Part shown: one piece after another, positions 17,748 to 26,042 of the stretch | Position numbering within the stretch: position 1 is the first letter of the stretch | Layout of the letters: every line of letters begins with the position of its first letter | Origin: an uncultured Lachnospiraceae bacterium | GTDB lineage: Bacteria > Bacillota > Clostridia > Lachnospirales > Lachnospiraceae | Direction of reading: 5' to 3' | DNA length: 64,000 nucleotides | NCBI GenBank assembly: GCA_947173495.1 | Contig: CAMWFQ010000011.1 | Coordinates: forward strand, 92,847 to 156,846 | Position numbers and translations under genes: made by a program | The notes under the pieces: model-generated | What the model was told of the DNA's origin: nothing | Databases searched by the model: none | The model's input: the letters and a program-made list of their open reading frames with translations, nothing else

Positions 17748-19187
17748 ATGAATAAGAGGATTATTATCAGTACCATAGGAAAGATTATATTTCTGGAAGC
17801 ACTGTTGATGATACCGGCGCTTCTGATCTCTCTGATCTGCAGAGATGGAGACGCTTCCGGTTTTCTGGTTACGGTAATCCTGGCCGGAGCAGTGGGAATC
17901 GGACTCATGTCTGTGAGGCATTCCGCCCAGAAAATGAGCAGCCGGGATGGGTACTTTATTGTGGCTTCGGCCTGGATCATCATATCCCTGATCGGCGCGC
18001 TGCCGCTGTATCTGGGAGGCGGGTTCCCCAGTTACTGGAATGCTCTTTTTGAAATTGTATCGGGATTTACCACTACCGGAGCATCTGTTCTGAGTAAACC
18101 GGAGGAGCTGGGCCGCGGCGTGTTGTTCTGGAGAAGCTTTACGCACTGGATCGGCGGTATGGGTGTGCTGGTATTTTTAATGATGGTTATGCCTATGGAA
18201 AATGATAATTCCATGCATCTGGTACGCGCAGAAGTGCCGGGGCCAACAGCCGGAAAGCTGGTGCCCCGGATGAGAACCACTTCTTTCATCCTCTATGGTA
18301 TTTACGGAGGGATGACACTGATCCTTGTGGCGCTTTTGTGTCTGTTTGGCATGCGGCCCTTTGACAGCTTCTGTATTGCCTTTGGTACAGCGGGAACAGG
18401 AGGATTTGCGGTATCTTCTGCAGGAATTGCAGGATATAACAGCCTGGCAATAGAGATTATTCTGGGTGTTTTTATGCTTTTATTCGGTGTGAATTTCAGT
18501 GTGTACCATCTGATTCTGCTGCGGAAATTCAGAGATGCCTTTTCCATGGATGAAGTCAAAATTTATTTTGCCATTGTGGCGGTGTCCACAGCAGCCATCG
18601 CGGGCAATATCATGAATTATGCGGGAGGCTTTGGAAAGGCATTGAGACAGTCTTTTTTTCAGGTATCCAGTATTATCACGACTACAGGCTTTGCTACAGC
18701 GGATTTTGAACAGTGGCCCGAGTTTTCCAAGCATTTGCTGGTATTGCTCATGGTGATTGGCGCCTGCGCCGGGTCTACCGGAGGCGGTATGAAGGTATCC
18801 AGGGTACTGATTCTGGTGAAATCTTTTGTGGCGGAGATTAAACAGATCATCAATCCCAAAGAGATGATCGCAGTCAGGGTAAACGGAAAGCCTGTGGACA
18901 AAAAGACTTTAAGCTCCACAAGAATTTATGCGGCGGCATATATGCTTCTGATTTGCGCCTTTACCCTGGCGGTTTCCATGGACGGGCTGGATTTTACCAC
19001 CAATTTTACAGCAGTTTTATCCTGCTTTAATAACATCGGACCGGGACTGAATCTGGTCGGCCCCATGTCTAATTTCAGTGTCTATTCCGACTGGGCGCAG
19101 GCAATCCTGTCGATTGCCATGCTCACAGGAAGACTGGAGATCTTTCCCATGTTCCTTTTGTTTGCAAAGTCGGCGCATGACAGATGA
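17748..19187 (+). CDS. trkH: Trk potassium uptake membrane protein TrkH
   Basis: 479 residues with about ten membrane segments and the repeated M1-P-M2 pore units of the Trk/Ktr family; selectivity-filter-like segments are visible as SGFTTTGASV, GTAGTGGFAV, ITTTGFATADF and NNIGPGLNLVG. It forms the K+-conducting subunit gated by TrkA, encoded 20 bases upstream. The starting ATG overlaps AAAATGTC and a GGGGAGG lies before it. An intrinsic terminator follows. Confidence 0.93.
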   Translation: MNKRIIISTIGKIIFLEALLMIPALLISLICRDGDASGFLVTVILAGAVGIGLMSVRHSAQKMSSRDGYFIVASAWIIISLIGALPLYLGGGFPSYWNALFEIVSGFTTTGASVLSKPEELGRGVLFWRSFTHWIGGMGVLVFLMMVMPMENDNSMHLVRAEVPGPTAGKLVPRMRTTSFILYGIYGGMTLILVALLCLFGMRPFDSFCIAFGTAGTGGFAVSSAGIAGYNSLAIEIILGVFMLLFGVNFSVYHLILLRKFRDAFSMDEVKIYFAIVAVSTAAIAGNIMNYAGGFGKALRQSFFQVSSIITTTGFATADFEQWPEFSKHLLVLLMVIGACAGSTGGGMKVSRVLILVKSFVAEIKQIINPKEMIAVRVNGKPVDKKTLSSTRIYAAAYMLLICAFTLAVSMDGLDFTTNFTAVLSCFNNIGPGLNLVGPMSNFSVYSDWAQAILSIAMLTGRLEIFPMFLLFAKSAHDR

Positions 19188-19229
19188 TTATCCTCAGAGC
19201 CGCTAAGCTTTTACGGATAAACAGGAAAA

Positions 19230-19283
19230 AAGCTCCCATCAGAGAGGTGAAAATCAAAACCTGCTCTGGGGGAGCTTATTTTT
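19230..19283 (+). terminator. Terminator after trkH
   Basis: AAGCTCCC (19230-19237) and GGGAGCTT (19270-19277) form the base of a longer hairpin followed by ATTTTT. It ends the aspS-trkAH operon and also faces the convergent buk gene. Confidence 0.7.
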
Positions 19284-19317
19284 CAGATGAAATAAAAGGG
19301 CAGTCGGTAAAAGAAAA

Positions 19318-20385
19318 TTAGTAATCCAGAGCCTTTTCTTCCCCGTTCATGACGCGCAGAGCGCCCTGGGCCAGAGCAAGAAGCTCATCTTCTCCCGGAT
19401 AAACCGTAACAGGTGCAATAAAGCCTGCGCGTTCTTTCAGTCCTGCGATTACCACCTTGTCATAGGCAATGCCTCCGGTGATGATGATCTGGTCGATTTT
19501 TCCTTTCAGGACACAGGACATGGAGCCGATATTTTTGGCTACCTGCATGATGAAGGCTTCTCTGGTCTCTTCAGCCTTCTGATCACCGTTCTGGACCATT
19601 TTTTCTACATCGCGCATGTCGTTGGTTCCTACATAGGCATTGAATCCGCCGTTTCCGACCACCTTTTTGTAGACCTCTTTTTCGGTATATTTACCGGAAA
19701 AGCACATTTTAATCAGCGCGCCCGTAGGAACGGCGCCCGCTCTCTCCGGCGAAAAAGCGCCATCGCCATCCAGTGCATTGAATACGTCCACAACACGGCC
19801 CTTTTCATGAGCTCCTACAGAAACGCCGCCGCCCATATGAACAACGATAAGATTCAGGGAGTCATAAGGCTTATTCTGCTCTTTGGCATAACGCTTGGCC
19901 ACAGCCTTCTGGTTCAGAGCGTGGAAAACGCTGGTACGGGGCAGTTCGGGAACGCCGGAATATCTGGAGATGGGCATCAGCTCATCCACTACAACAGGAT
20001 CTACGATGTAAGAAGGAACGCCAATAGAATCTCCGATTTCCCGGGCAAGAATACCGCCCAGGTTGGAGGCATGCTGTCCCTGGACTCCAATTTTCAGATC
20101 GTTGAGAAGATCATCGCTTACCGCATAGGTGCCGCCCGGAATAGGCTTTAACATACCGCCGCGTCCCACAATTACCTGAAGGGAGTTGATGTCAAACGCC
20201 TTTTCTTTCAGAAGATCAAGAATGATCTGCTTGCGGAAATCCTTCTGATCAACGATGGAGGCATAGCTGGCGATCTCTTCCGTGGAATGGCGGAGCGTTT
20301 CTTCGAATAAAAGGGTCTCATCCTCAAATACACCGATCTTGGTGGAGGTGGAACCGGGGTTAATAATTAAGCTTTTAACAGACAT
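19318..20385 (-). CDS. buk: Butyrate kinase
   Basis: 355 residues of the acetate/butyrate kinase (ASKHA) family. The N-terminal phosphate-binding [22 protein letters not shown]-like [24 protein letters not shown] and IITGGIAYD match butyrate kinases rather than AckA, whose motifs and length (about 400) differ. It turns butyryl phosphate and ADP into butyrate and ATP, the last step of butyrate formation. It follows ptb on the minus strand, separated by a triplicated 104-bp repeat. AGGAGG lies before the ATG. Together with thl-crt-hbd-bcd-etf at the right end it completes the kinase route to butyrate. Confidence 0.95.
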   Translation of the reverse strand: MSVKSLIINPGSTSTKIGVFEDETLLFEETLRHSTEEIASYASIVDQKDFRKQIILDLLKEKAFDINSLQVIVGRGGMLKPIPGGTYAVSDDLLNDLKIGVQGQHASNLGGILAREIGDSIGVPSYIVDPVVVDELMPISRYSGVPELPRTSVFHALNQKAVAKRYAKEQNKPYDSLNLIVVHMGGGVSVGAHEKGRVVDVFNALDGDGAFSPERAGAVPTGALIKMCFSGKYTEKEVYKKVVGNGGFNAYVGTNDMRDVEKMVQNGDQKAEETREAFIMQVAKNIGSMSCVLKGKIDQIIITGGIAYDKVVIAGLKERAGFIAPVTVYPGEDELLALAQGALRVMNGEEKALDY

Positions 20386-20402
20386 GGATAGGTCCTCCTA
20401 TT

Positions 20403-20714
20403 ATTAGTTCCGTATGTGTCCACGAAATCCCCCGTGGTCTGGGAAGATTTCCTGCCGCATGCTGCATCATGAAATCTTCCCGGGGATTTCGGGACACATA
20501 CTGAGTATTAGTTCCGTATGTGTTCTCGCAATCCCCTGTGATCTGGAAAAATTTCCCGCCGCCTTCAGCGCCGTGAAATCTTTCCGGGGATTTCGGGACA
20601 CATACTGAGTATTAGTTCCGTATGTGTCCACGAAATCCCCCGTGGTCTGGGAAGATTTCCTGCCGCATGCTGCATCATGAAATCTTCCCGGGCATTACGG
20701 AACACATACTGATT
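20403..20714. repeat. Repeat D: three tandem 104-bp copies between ptb and buk
   Basis: Units start at 20403, 20507 and 20611, each beginning ATTAGTTCCGTATGTGT and ending ACACATACTGA. Copies 1 and 3 are nearly identical, copy 2 diverges. Each unit is itself a long inverted repeat (CGTATGTGTCC...CGAAATCCC against GGGGATTTCGGGACACATAC), with an inner pair GGGAAGATTT / AAATCTTCCC. In copy 2 the inner pair changes on both sides (GGAAAAATTT / AAATCTTTCC), preserving most pairing. It could slow or process the ptb-buk transcript. Confidence 0.9.
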
Positions 20715-20735
20715 ATTAGTTCAGGTTGTGTAAAT

Positions 20736-21656
20736 TCAGCGGTCCTGCGCCATGGCGTGGGCTACTACCGCGCCTAAGGCAATGGAATTTACTTTGGTCT
20801 CAAAGTCGTCGGAACGGGAGGTTAAAATAACGGGAGCTTTGGTTCCTGTGAGGATATTTCCGTTGATGACTTTGGCGGTGTGTACCAGGCATTTGTAAAC
20901 CAGGTTGCCGGCGTGAATGTCGGGGAAAAGAAGCACATCGGCATCACCCTGAATGGCTCTGTCTGTGGCACCTTTGTGTTTGGCGGCTTCAGGATCGATG
21001 GCGAGGTCAAGGGATAAAGGACCGTCTACGATGCATCCTGTGATCCGGCCATCTTTATTCATCTGCGCCAGTTCGCCGGCTTCTACGGTGGCGGGCATCT
21101 TGGGATTGATCACTTCCACAGCGGCCAGAGGAGCGATCTTGGGATTTTCAATGCCGCAGGCTCTGGTGATTTCCAGTGTATTGTTGATGATATGTACTTT
21201 GTCCTCCAGGGTAGGGTAGGGAATGAAAGCCACGTCGGTGAGGAAGAGCAGATGGTCGATCCCCTCAATATCAAACACACATACATGAGATAAAGGCTTG
21301 CCGGTACGGAGACCCACTTCCTTGTCCAGAACGCTCTTTAAAAAGCCCTTGGTATCAATAAGGCCTTTCATGTACATATCGGCTTTTCCGTCATGAACCA
21401 GCTTGACGGCAGTGAGAGCAGCTTCTGTCTTGTCCTCAACATTGATGATTTCAAAACCGTCCAGATTCATGTCAAGGGAAGCGGCGATTTCCCGGATCTC
21501 CTTCTCATTTCCTACTAAGATAGCGTCAGCAATCTTCCGTTCTTTGGCAGCCTTAACAGCCTCCAGTACGGCGGAATCCTGAGCTACGGCTACGGCTACT
21601 TTTTTGGTGCCGTATTCATTGACCTTGGCGATCAAGTCCGCGAATGTTTTACTCAT
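20736..21656 (-). CDS. ptb: Phosphate butyryltransferase
   Basis: 306 residues, phosphate acetyl/butaryl transferase family (PF01515). AAKERKIADAILVGNE, KADMYMKGLIDTKGFLKSVL and GPLSLDLAIDPEAAKHKG are typical of Ptb. The enzyme converts butyryl-CoA and phosphate to butyryl phosphate, which Buk then uses. The ATG at 21656 is chosen over the in-frame GTG at 21665 because AGAGG, which overlaps that GTG, is the ribosome-binding site. A promoter with an overlapping Rex-like site lies upstream. It is transcribed away from fkp and together with buk. Confidence 0.94.
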   Translation of the reverse strand: MSKTFADLIAKVNEYGTKKVAVAVAQDSAVLEAVKAAKERKIADAILVGNEKEIREIAASLDMNLDGFEIINVEDKTEAALTAVKLVHDGKADMYMKGLIDTKGFLKSVLDKEVGLRTGKPLSHVCVFDIEGIDHLLFLTDVAFIPYPTLEDKVHIINNTLEITRACGIENPKIAPLAAVEVINPKMPATVEAGELAQMNKDGRITGCIVDGPLSLDLAIDPEAAKHKGATDRAIQGDADVLLFPDIHAGNLVYKCLVHTAKVINGNILTGTKAPVILTSRSDDFETKVNSIALGAVVAHAMAQDR

Positions 21657-21706
21657 TTGTTTCACCTCTTATAATTGATTTTCATGGGATTTAAGTGATA
21701 AACACA

Positions 21707-21743
21707 TCGTTAAAATAATAACACTGTTTTAGAGAAAAAGCAA
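21707..21743 (-). promoter_or_regulatory. ptb-buk promoter with candidate Rex operator
   Basis: Minus strand TTGCTT (21743-21738), 17 bases, TATTAT (21720-21715). Over the -10 box lies GTGTTAT-TATT-TTAACGA (21724-21707), which agrees in 11 of 14 fixed positions with the clostridial Rex consensus TTGTTAA-N4-TTAACAA. Rex would repress when NADH is low. Confidence 0.5.
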
Positions 21744-21879
21744 TATTGCAAAGGCGGATTTCTGCCGGATCCAATAGGGGGCTGTCAGAATAGTAACTAT
21801 GGTCATTCGGCCGAAAATATGGTAAACTCAAATTCAGAGTATCTCATGAAAAAGAGACAACAGAAGGGAAATTTCACAT

Positions 21880-24876
21880 ATGCATCCAATATCATCTCTA
21901 TTCTTATCACAATCCTATCAGGACGCATGGGCGGATTACAGTCGTTCACTGATCCGGCCCCAGTTCGTACATTGGGATTATGTGATCCTGACAGCGTCAA
22001 ATGATCAGCAGGCAGAAGGCTTTAAGGCGCAGCTTGCAGAAAGAGAAAAGGCGGGCGCGCTCCCGTTACAGACAAAATTTGCCGTAGTTCCGGATCCGGG
22101 CGGAAAGCGTGTGGGAAGTGGAGGCGCTACTCTGGGGGTCCTTAAATATGTCGCGGAACAGGTCGGAAGCGGTGATTTCGGGGGACTGCGCATTCTGGTG
22201 ATTCATTCCGGAGGAGACAGCAAGAGGGTTCCTCAGTATTCTGCGCTGGGTAAGCTGTTTTCACCTGTACCCCATGAACTTCCGAATGGGAGATCTTCTA
22301 CATTGTTTGATGAACTGATGATTGCCATGGCGACGGTGCCTTCCCGTGTCAGGGAGGGGATGCTTCTGCTCTCGGGGGATGTTCTTCTGCTTTTTAATCC
22401 CTTGTTGATTGATTATTCCGGTAAAAACGCAGCGGCGATTTCCTTTAAAGAAAAAGTAGAAATAGGGAAAAACCATGGCGTTTTTCTGCGGGGAGAGGAT
22501 GGAAACGTCAGAAGATTTCTGCACAAGCAGACGGTGGAGGCTTTGCGGGACTATGGTGCGGTCAATGAACAGGAATGTGTGGATATTGACACGGGAGCCG
22601 TTATTTTTTCCAGGGAAATGCTGAATGCACTTTATTCTCTGATTTCAGAGAACGGGGAGATTTGTAAGGAGCGGTTTGAGCGTTTCGTTAATGAAAAGGC
22701 GAGGCTGTCTCTTTATGGCGATTTTCTCTATCCGCTGGCGGAGGATTCCACGCTGGAAGATTTTTATAAAGAAAAGCCCGAAGGGGACTATTGTGAGGAA
22801 TTAAAGGCGGCGAGATGTGCGGTCTGGAAAGTGCTGCGCCCTTTTCGCATGAAGCTTCTGCGGCTTGTTCCCGCAAAGTTCATTCATTTCGGGACTACCG
22901 CGGAAATTCTGGCGCTTATGAGCAGTGGCGTGGAGGATTATAAGGATCTGGGGTGGAGCAGGCAGGTGGGAAGCAGCTATGAGAGCCAGGCGGCGGGATA
23001 CAACAGTGTTCTTTCCAGTTATGCACAGTGCGGGAAGGACTGTTATCTGGAGGTAAGCTATGTCCATCACGGTGCAAGGATCGGCGATCATGTACTGCTT
23101 TCCTATATCGATGTGCGGGATGAGATTATTCCATCTAATGTGGTGGTGCATGGTCTGAAACAGAAGGACGGCAATTTTGTTGCGAGAATATACGGAACAG
23201 GAGACAATCCAAAGGGCCATGTGAAGGAAGTATCCTTCTTAGGGCACCCTTTCCGGGAATTTCTGGAAAAAAATGATATACGGGAGGAAGAACTCTGGCT
23301 GGAAAATGAGGAACATACTTTATGGAATGCAAGGCTTTATCCGGCCTGTGCATCCATAAAAGAAGCGTTGCATGCATCCCTGAATCTGTATGATATGGCA
23401 CAGGGAAAAGGGAATGCGGCAGCCTGGAGAAATACGAAGAGAAAGAGTCTCTGCTCCGGCTTTAACGAGGCGGACCCCTATGCCCTGATTGCCTGGGAGA
23501 AGCGTATGGGAGAGCTGGTACAGATGGACAGACTTTCCAAGATGATTCAGAGGGGCGCAAGGGCCAGAGAAGGTATGGATGTGCTGAAGACCAGAGAGCT
23601 TTCGCCGGTTCAGGCGGAATGGTTCGAAAAGCATTTGAGCAAGGCGGATTTCAGCGAGCGGATACGGCTGCACTATTATGTGGGAACAGCCCTGGGAAAT
23701 TCCAAAGGGGATGAACAGGTAGCAGAGTGTTTTCGAAAGATCGGCCAGGCGGTTATGGAGGCCACACTGGAGGATCTGAAGGTGAATGAAAGCTGCCGTA
23801 TTGTATCGGACAGATATGAAGTACATCTTCCTCTCAGGGTTAACTGGGGAGGCGGATGGAGCGATACGCCGCCTTATTGCAATGAAAAGGGAGGAACGGT
23901 GCTGAACGCCGCCATATTGCTGAACGGAAGCAGACCGGTAGAAGTCATACTGGAGAAAATTCCGGAAAAGAAGATCATTTTTGACAGCCGTGATATGGAT
24001 GTACACGGAGAATTTGATACAATAGAGCTCCTGCAGCAGACAGGAGATCCTTATGATTCTTTTGCCCTGCAGAAAGCGGCGCTTCTGGCCTGCGGGATCC
24101 TTCCCATAAAGGGTGGAAATCTGGATGAGATCCTGACCCGCATGGGAGGCGGCTTTCTCATGCGCTCTGAGGTAAGAGGAGTACCCAAGGGGAGCGGCCT
24201 GGGAACCAGCAGTATTCTGGCCGCTGCCTGTGTGAAAGCGCTGCTTGAATTTACCGGTATTGAATATGGGGAAGAACAGCTCTACAGTACAGTTTTGTGT
24301 ATGGAACAGATTATGTCTACCGGCGGCGGGTGGCAGGATCAGGCAGGAGGCATTACGGATGGCATTAAGTATATGACGACCATGCCTGGAATCAGACAGG
24401 ATATTAAAGTACATCATATTCAACTTGATCCGGAGACAGAAGAGGAGCTCAAGTCAAGGTTTGCTTTGATTTATACAGGGCAGCGCAGGCTTGCAAGAAA
24501 CCTTCTCCGGGATGTGGTGGGGAATTATATTGGCAATGAGCCGGACACTGTGTATGCATTAAATGAGATACAGAAAGTGGCGTCTCTGATGACCTTTGAA
24601 CTACGGCGCGGTCATGTGGATGATTTTGCAAAACTGCTGAGTGAACACTGGGAGCTTTCCAAGAAGATTGATAAGGGCAGTACCAATACGTTGATCGATC
24701 AGATCTTTGACAGTATTTCAAATCTGATCGATGGGAGGATGATCTGCGGTGCAGGAGGAGGCGGTTTCCTGCAGGTAATCCTGAAAAGGGGGGTAAGCAG
24801 ACAGGATGTGCATGACCGGCTCAAGGAAGTGTTTCAGGACAGCGATATCGACGTGTGGGACTGTGAACTGGTATAA
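21880..24876 (+). CDS. fkp: Bifunctional L-fucokinase / GDP-L-fucose pyrophosphorylase
   Basis: 998 residues, close in size and layout to Bacteroides Fkp. The N-terminal half has the nucleotidyltransferase segment VGSGGATLGVLKYV followed by HSGGDSKRVPQYSALGKLF (about 109-127). The C-terminal third is a GHMP kinase with NWGGGWSDTPPYCNEKGG, the ATP loop VPKGSGLGTSSILAAA (about 768-783) and a late CGAGGGGFLQ. It turns L-fucose, ATP and GTP into GDP-L-fucose, used for fucosylated surface glycans. It stands alone, with AGAAGGGA before the ATG and a terminator behind. No fucosyltransferase or fucose permease is in the window. Confidence 0.93.
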   Translation: MHPISSLFLSQSYQDAWADYSRSLIRPQFVHWDYVILTASNDQQAEGFKAQLAEREKAGALPLQTKFAVVPDPGGKRVGSGGATLGVLKYVAEQVGSGDFGGLRILVIHSGGDSKRVPQYSALGKLFSPVPHELPNGRSSTLFDELMIAMATVPSRVREGMLLLSGDVLLLFNPLLIDYSGKNAAAISFKEKVEIGKNHGVFLRGEDGNVRRFLHKQTVEALRDYGAVNEQECVDIDTGAVIFSREMLNALYSLISENGEICKERFERFVNEKARLSLYGDFLYPLAEDSTLEDFYKEKPEGDYCEELKAARCAVWKVLRPFRMKLLRLVPAKFIHFGTTAEILALMSSGVEDYKDLGWSRQVGSSYESQAAGYNSVLSSYAQCGKDCYLEVSYVHHGARIGDHVLLSYIDVRDEIIPSNVVVHGLKQKDGNFVARIYGTGDNPKGHVKEVSFLGHPFREFLEKNDIREEELWLENEEHTLWNARLYPACASIKEALHASLNLYDMAQGKGNAAAWRNTKRKSLCSGFNEADPYALIAWEKRMGELVQMDRLSKMIQRGARAREGMDVLKTRELSPVQAEWFEKHLSKADFSERIRLHYYVGTALGNSKGDEQVAECFRKIGQAVMEATLEDLKVNESCRIVSDRYEVHLPLRVNWGGGWSDTPPYCNEKGGTVLNAAILLNGSRPVEVILEKIPEKKIIFDSRDMDVHGEFDTIELLQQTGDPYDSFALQKAALLACGILPIKGGNLDEILTRMGGGFLMRSEVRGVPKGSGLGTSSILAAACVKALLEFTGIEYGEEQLYSTVLCMEQIMSTGGGWQDQAGGITDGIKYMTTMPGIRQDIKVHHIQLDPETEEELKSRFALIYTGQRRLARNLLRDVVGNYIGNEPDTVYALNEIQKVASLMTFELRRGHVDDFAKLLSEHWELSKKIDKGSTNTLIDQIFDSISNLIDGRMICGAGGGGFLQVILKRGVSRQDVHDRLKEVFQDSDIDVWDCELV

Positions 24877-24915
24877 GAAAAATACGGTCCAGGAACTGTG
24901 ATAGGACGAACAGAG

Positions 24916-24955
24916 CCCGGCATAGATTGTAAAAACAACTATGCCGGGTATTTTA
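24916..24955 (+). terminator. Hairpin terminator after fkp
   Basis: CCCGGCATAG (24916-24925) and CTATGCCGGG (24939-24948), exact 10-bp arms followed by TATTTTAATT. It ends just before the ATG of the split deacetylase gene. Confidence 0.7.
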
Positions 24956-24958
24956 ATT

Positions 24959-25303
24959 ATGAAAAGAAAGCTGGAAATGCTCAGACAAAAGATAAGGATC
25001 TTTCCGCCTAGGACAAAAGATCAGAGCGGAGAGGAATATGCCAGAGAAAAACTGGTTTTGGGATTTAAATACGGAGTATTTGCACTGACAGCCTTTGCCA
25101 TTCTGCGGGGAATCCTGCTGGTAGGAGGCGCCAGCGTGACGGTGAGCAGCAGCGTGGATGGACGGGAACTTCCTGTTTACTGTGTGGATACACCGGAGAA
25201 GAAGATTGCGCTCAGTTTTGATGCAGCGTGGGGGGATACCTCCTTGATGGAGACCGGCGCGCCAAAACCCGGAATATCGGTTGTTCTGAAAAAAAACAAA
25301 TAA
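24959..25303 (+). pseudogene. N-terminal piece of a split PdaB-like polysaccharide deacetylase
   Basis: Codons 1-92 encode a cytoplasmic lead, one membrane anchor (about 43-63) and the entrance of the NodB fold, ELPVYCVDTPEKKIALSFDA followed by AWG. The homology stops exactly at base 25234; the frame then runs through 23 foreign codons to a stop at 25303. The missing part lies at 32206-32778 and rejoins in frame. The intact protein would have about 282 residues and would act on cell-wall or other surface glycans, as PdaB relatives do. The chosen ATG (24959) begins MKRKLEML; its ribosome-binding site is weak. Confidence 0.85.
25227..25234 (+). other. Left junction core (attL-like) of the inserted element
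   Basis: CGTGGGGG, shared with 32198-32205. To its left lies deacetylase sequence, to its right foreign sequence. An inverted TGATGGA lies 11 bases inside this end (25245-25251) and TCCATCA 13 bases inside the other end (32179-32185). Confidence 0.65.
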
Positions 25304-25386
25304 ATAGTGACAAAAGAATGATTTTGTTGCATAATTTGTAAGTAAAAGGTTTTTTTAGCCGAATGAGGTATCAGAACATTTGGAGG

Positions 25387-25463
25387 GCAAGGTGAACTTG
25401 TTCGCCTTGCAAATATTGTGCTGACACCCAAATTTGCAGGTGTTGGCAGCATGGGGGATTTAT
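25387..25463 (+). repeat. Repeat C copy 1, abutting the phosphoribosyltransferase gene
   Basis: GCAAGGTGAAC-TT-GTTCGCCTTGC hairpin, then GCAAAT...ATTTGC, then GTGTTGGCAGCAT, ending in GGGGGATTTAT before the ATG at 25464. Same order and similar sequence as 38185-38299, with stem changes on both sides of the first hairpin. Confidence 0.75.
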
Positions 25464-26021
25464 ATGGAAGCTAAGTATTATGAAATGAATATCGCCGGAT
25501 GTATCAGAAGGCTGCCCCGGGTGAGGATCACGGACAAGATGGAAATTGCCAGTTTTGTGCTTCTGGGAGATGCTGAACTGGTGATAAAGGCGGCGGATGC
25601 GTTGGTAAAACGACTTCCCAGGGTGGATTATCTGATCACGGCGGAGGCCAAGGGAATTCCTCTGGTACAGGAGATGGCACGTATTCTGGGAATGAAGCGT
25701 TACTTTGTGGCGAGAAAGAGCGTTAAACCCTACATGACCGATCCTTTTGTCACGGAGGTCTATTCTATCACCACGCAAAAGAAACAGATTCTGTGCCTGG
25801 ATAAGGAAGAAAGCGACATGATCCGGGGGAAAAAGATTCTGATTGTAGACGATGTGATCAGCACGGGGGAATCTCTGAAGGCCATGGAGTCTCTGGTGGA
25901 AAAAGCCGGAGGAGAGCTGATGGGGAAAGCGGCTGTCCTGGCGGAAGGGGATGCGGCGAAGCGTAAAGACATCATTTATCTGGAGCCCCTGCCGGTATTT
26001 CCGGTGACCGTGTCCAGATAG
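25464..26021 (+). CDS. Phosphoribosyltransferase, adenine/xanthine-PRTase-like
   Basis: 185 residues of the type I PRTase fold. The PRPP-binding loop KILIVDDVISTGESL (about 123-137) is complete and an LITAEAKGIPLV segment (about 57-68) matches the adenine/xanthine phosphoribosyltransferase group. It would join a purine-like base to PRPP in the cytoplasm. It is the first gene of the cargo operon, 21 bases before the ECF ATPase gene, so the transporter probably brings in its base or a precursor. Start ATG 25464 uses GGGGG from repeat C as ribosome-binding site. Confidence 0.85.
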   Translation: MEAKYYEMNIAGCIRRLPRVRITDKMEIASFVLLGDAELVIKAADALVKRLPRVDYLITAEAKGIPLVQEMARILGMKRYFVARKSVKPYMTDPFVTEVYSITTQKKQILCLDKEESDMIRGKKILIVDDVISTGESLKAMESLVEKAGGELMGKAAVLAEGDAAKRKDIIYLEPLPVFPVTVSR

Positions 26022-26042
26022 ATAAACCGGGAGAAATGCGAA

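Noticed and set aside
20403..20714. CRISPR array suggested by regular spacing
   Set aside because: The 104-bp units are repeated throughout their length with no unique spacers, and no cas genes are near.
23320..24423. 367-codon minus-strand open frame antisense to fkp
   Set aside because: It lies wholly inside the kinase part of fkp, has no family resemblance and Cys/His-rich low-quality composition typical of shadow frames.
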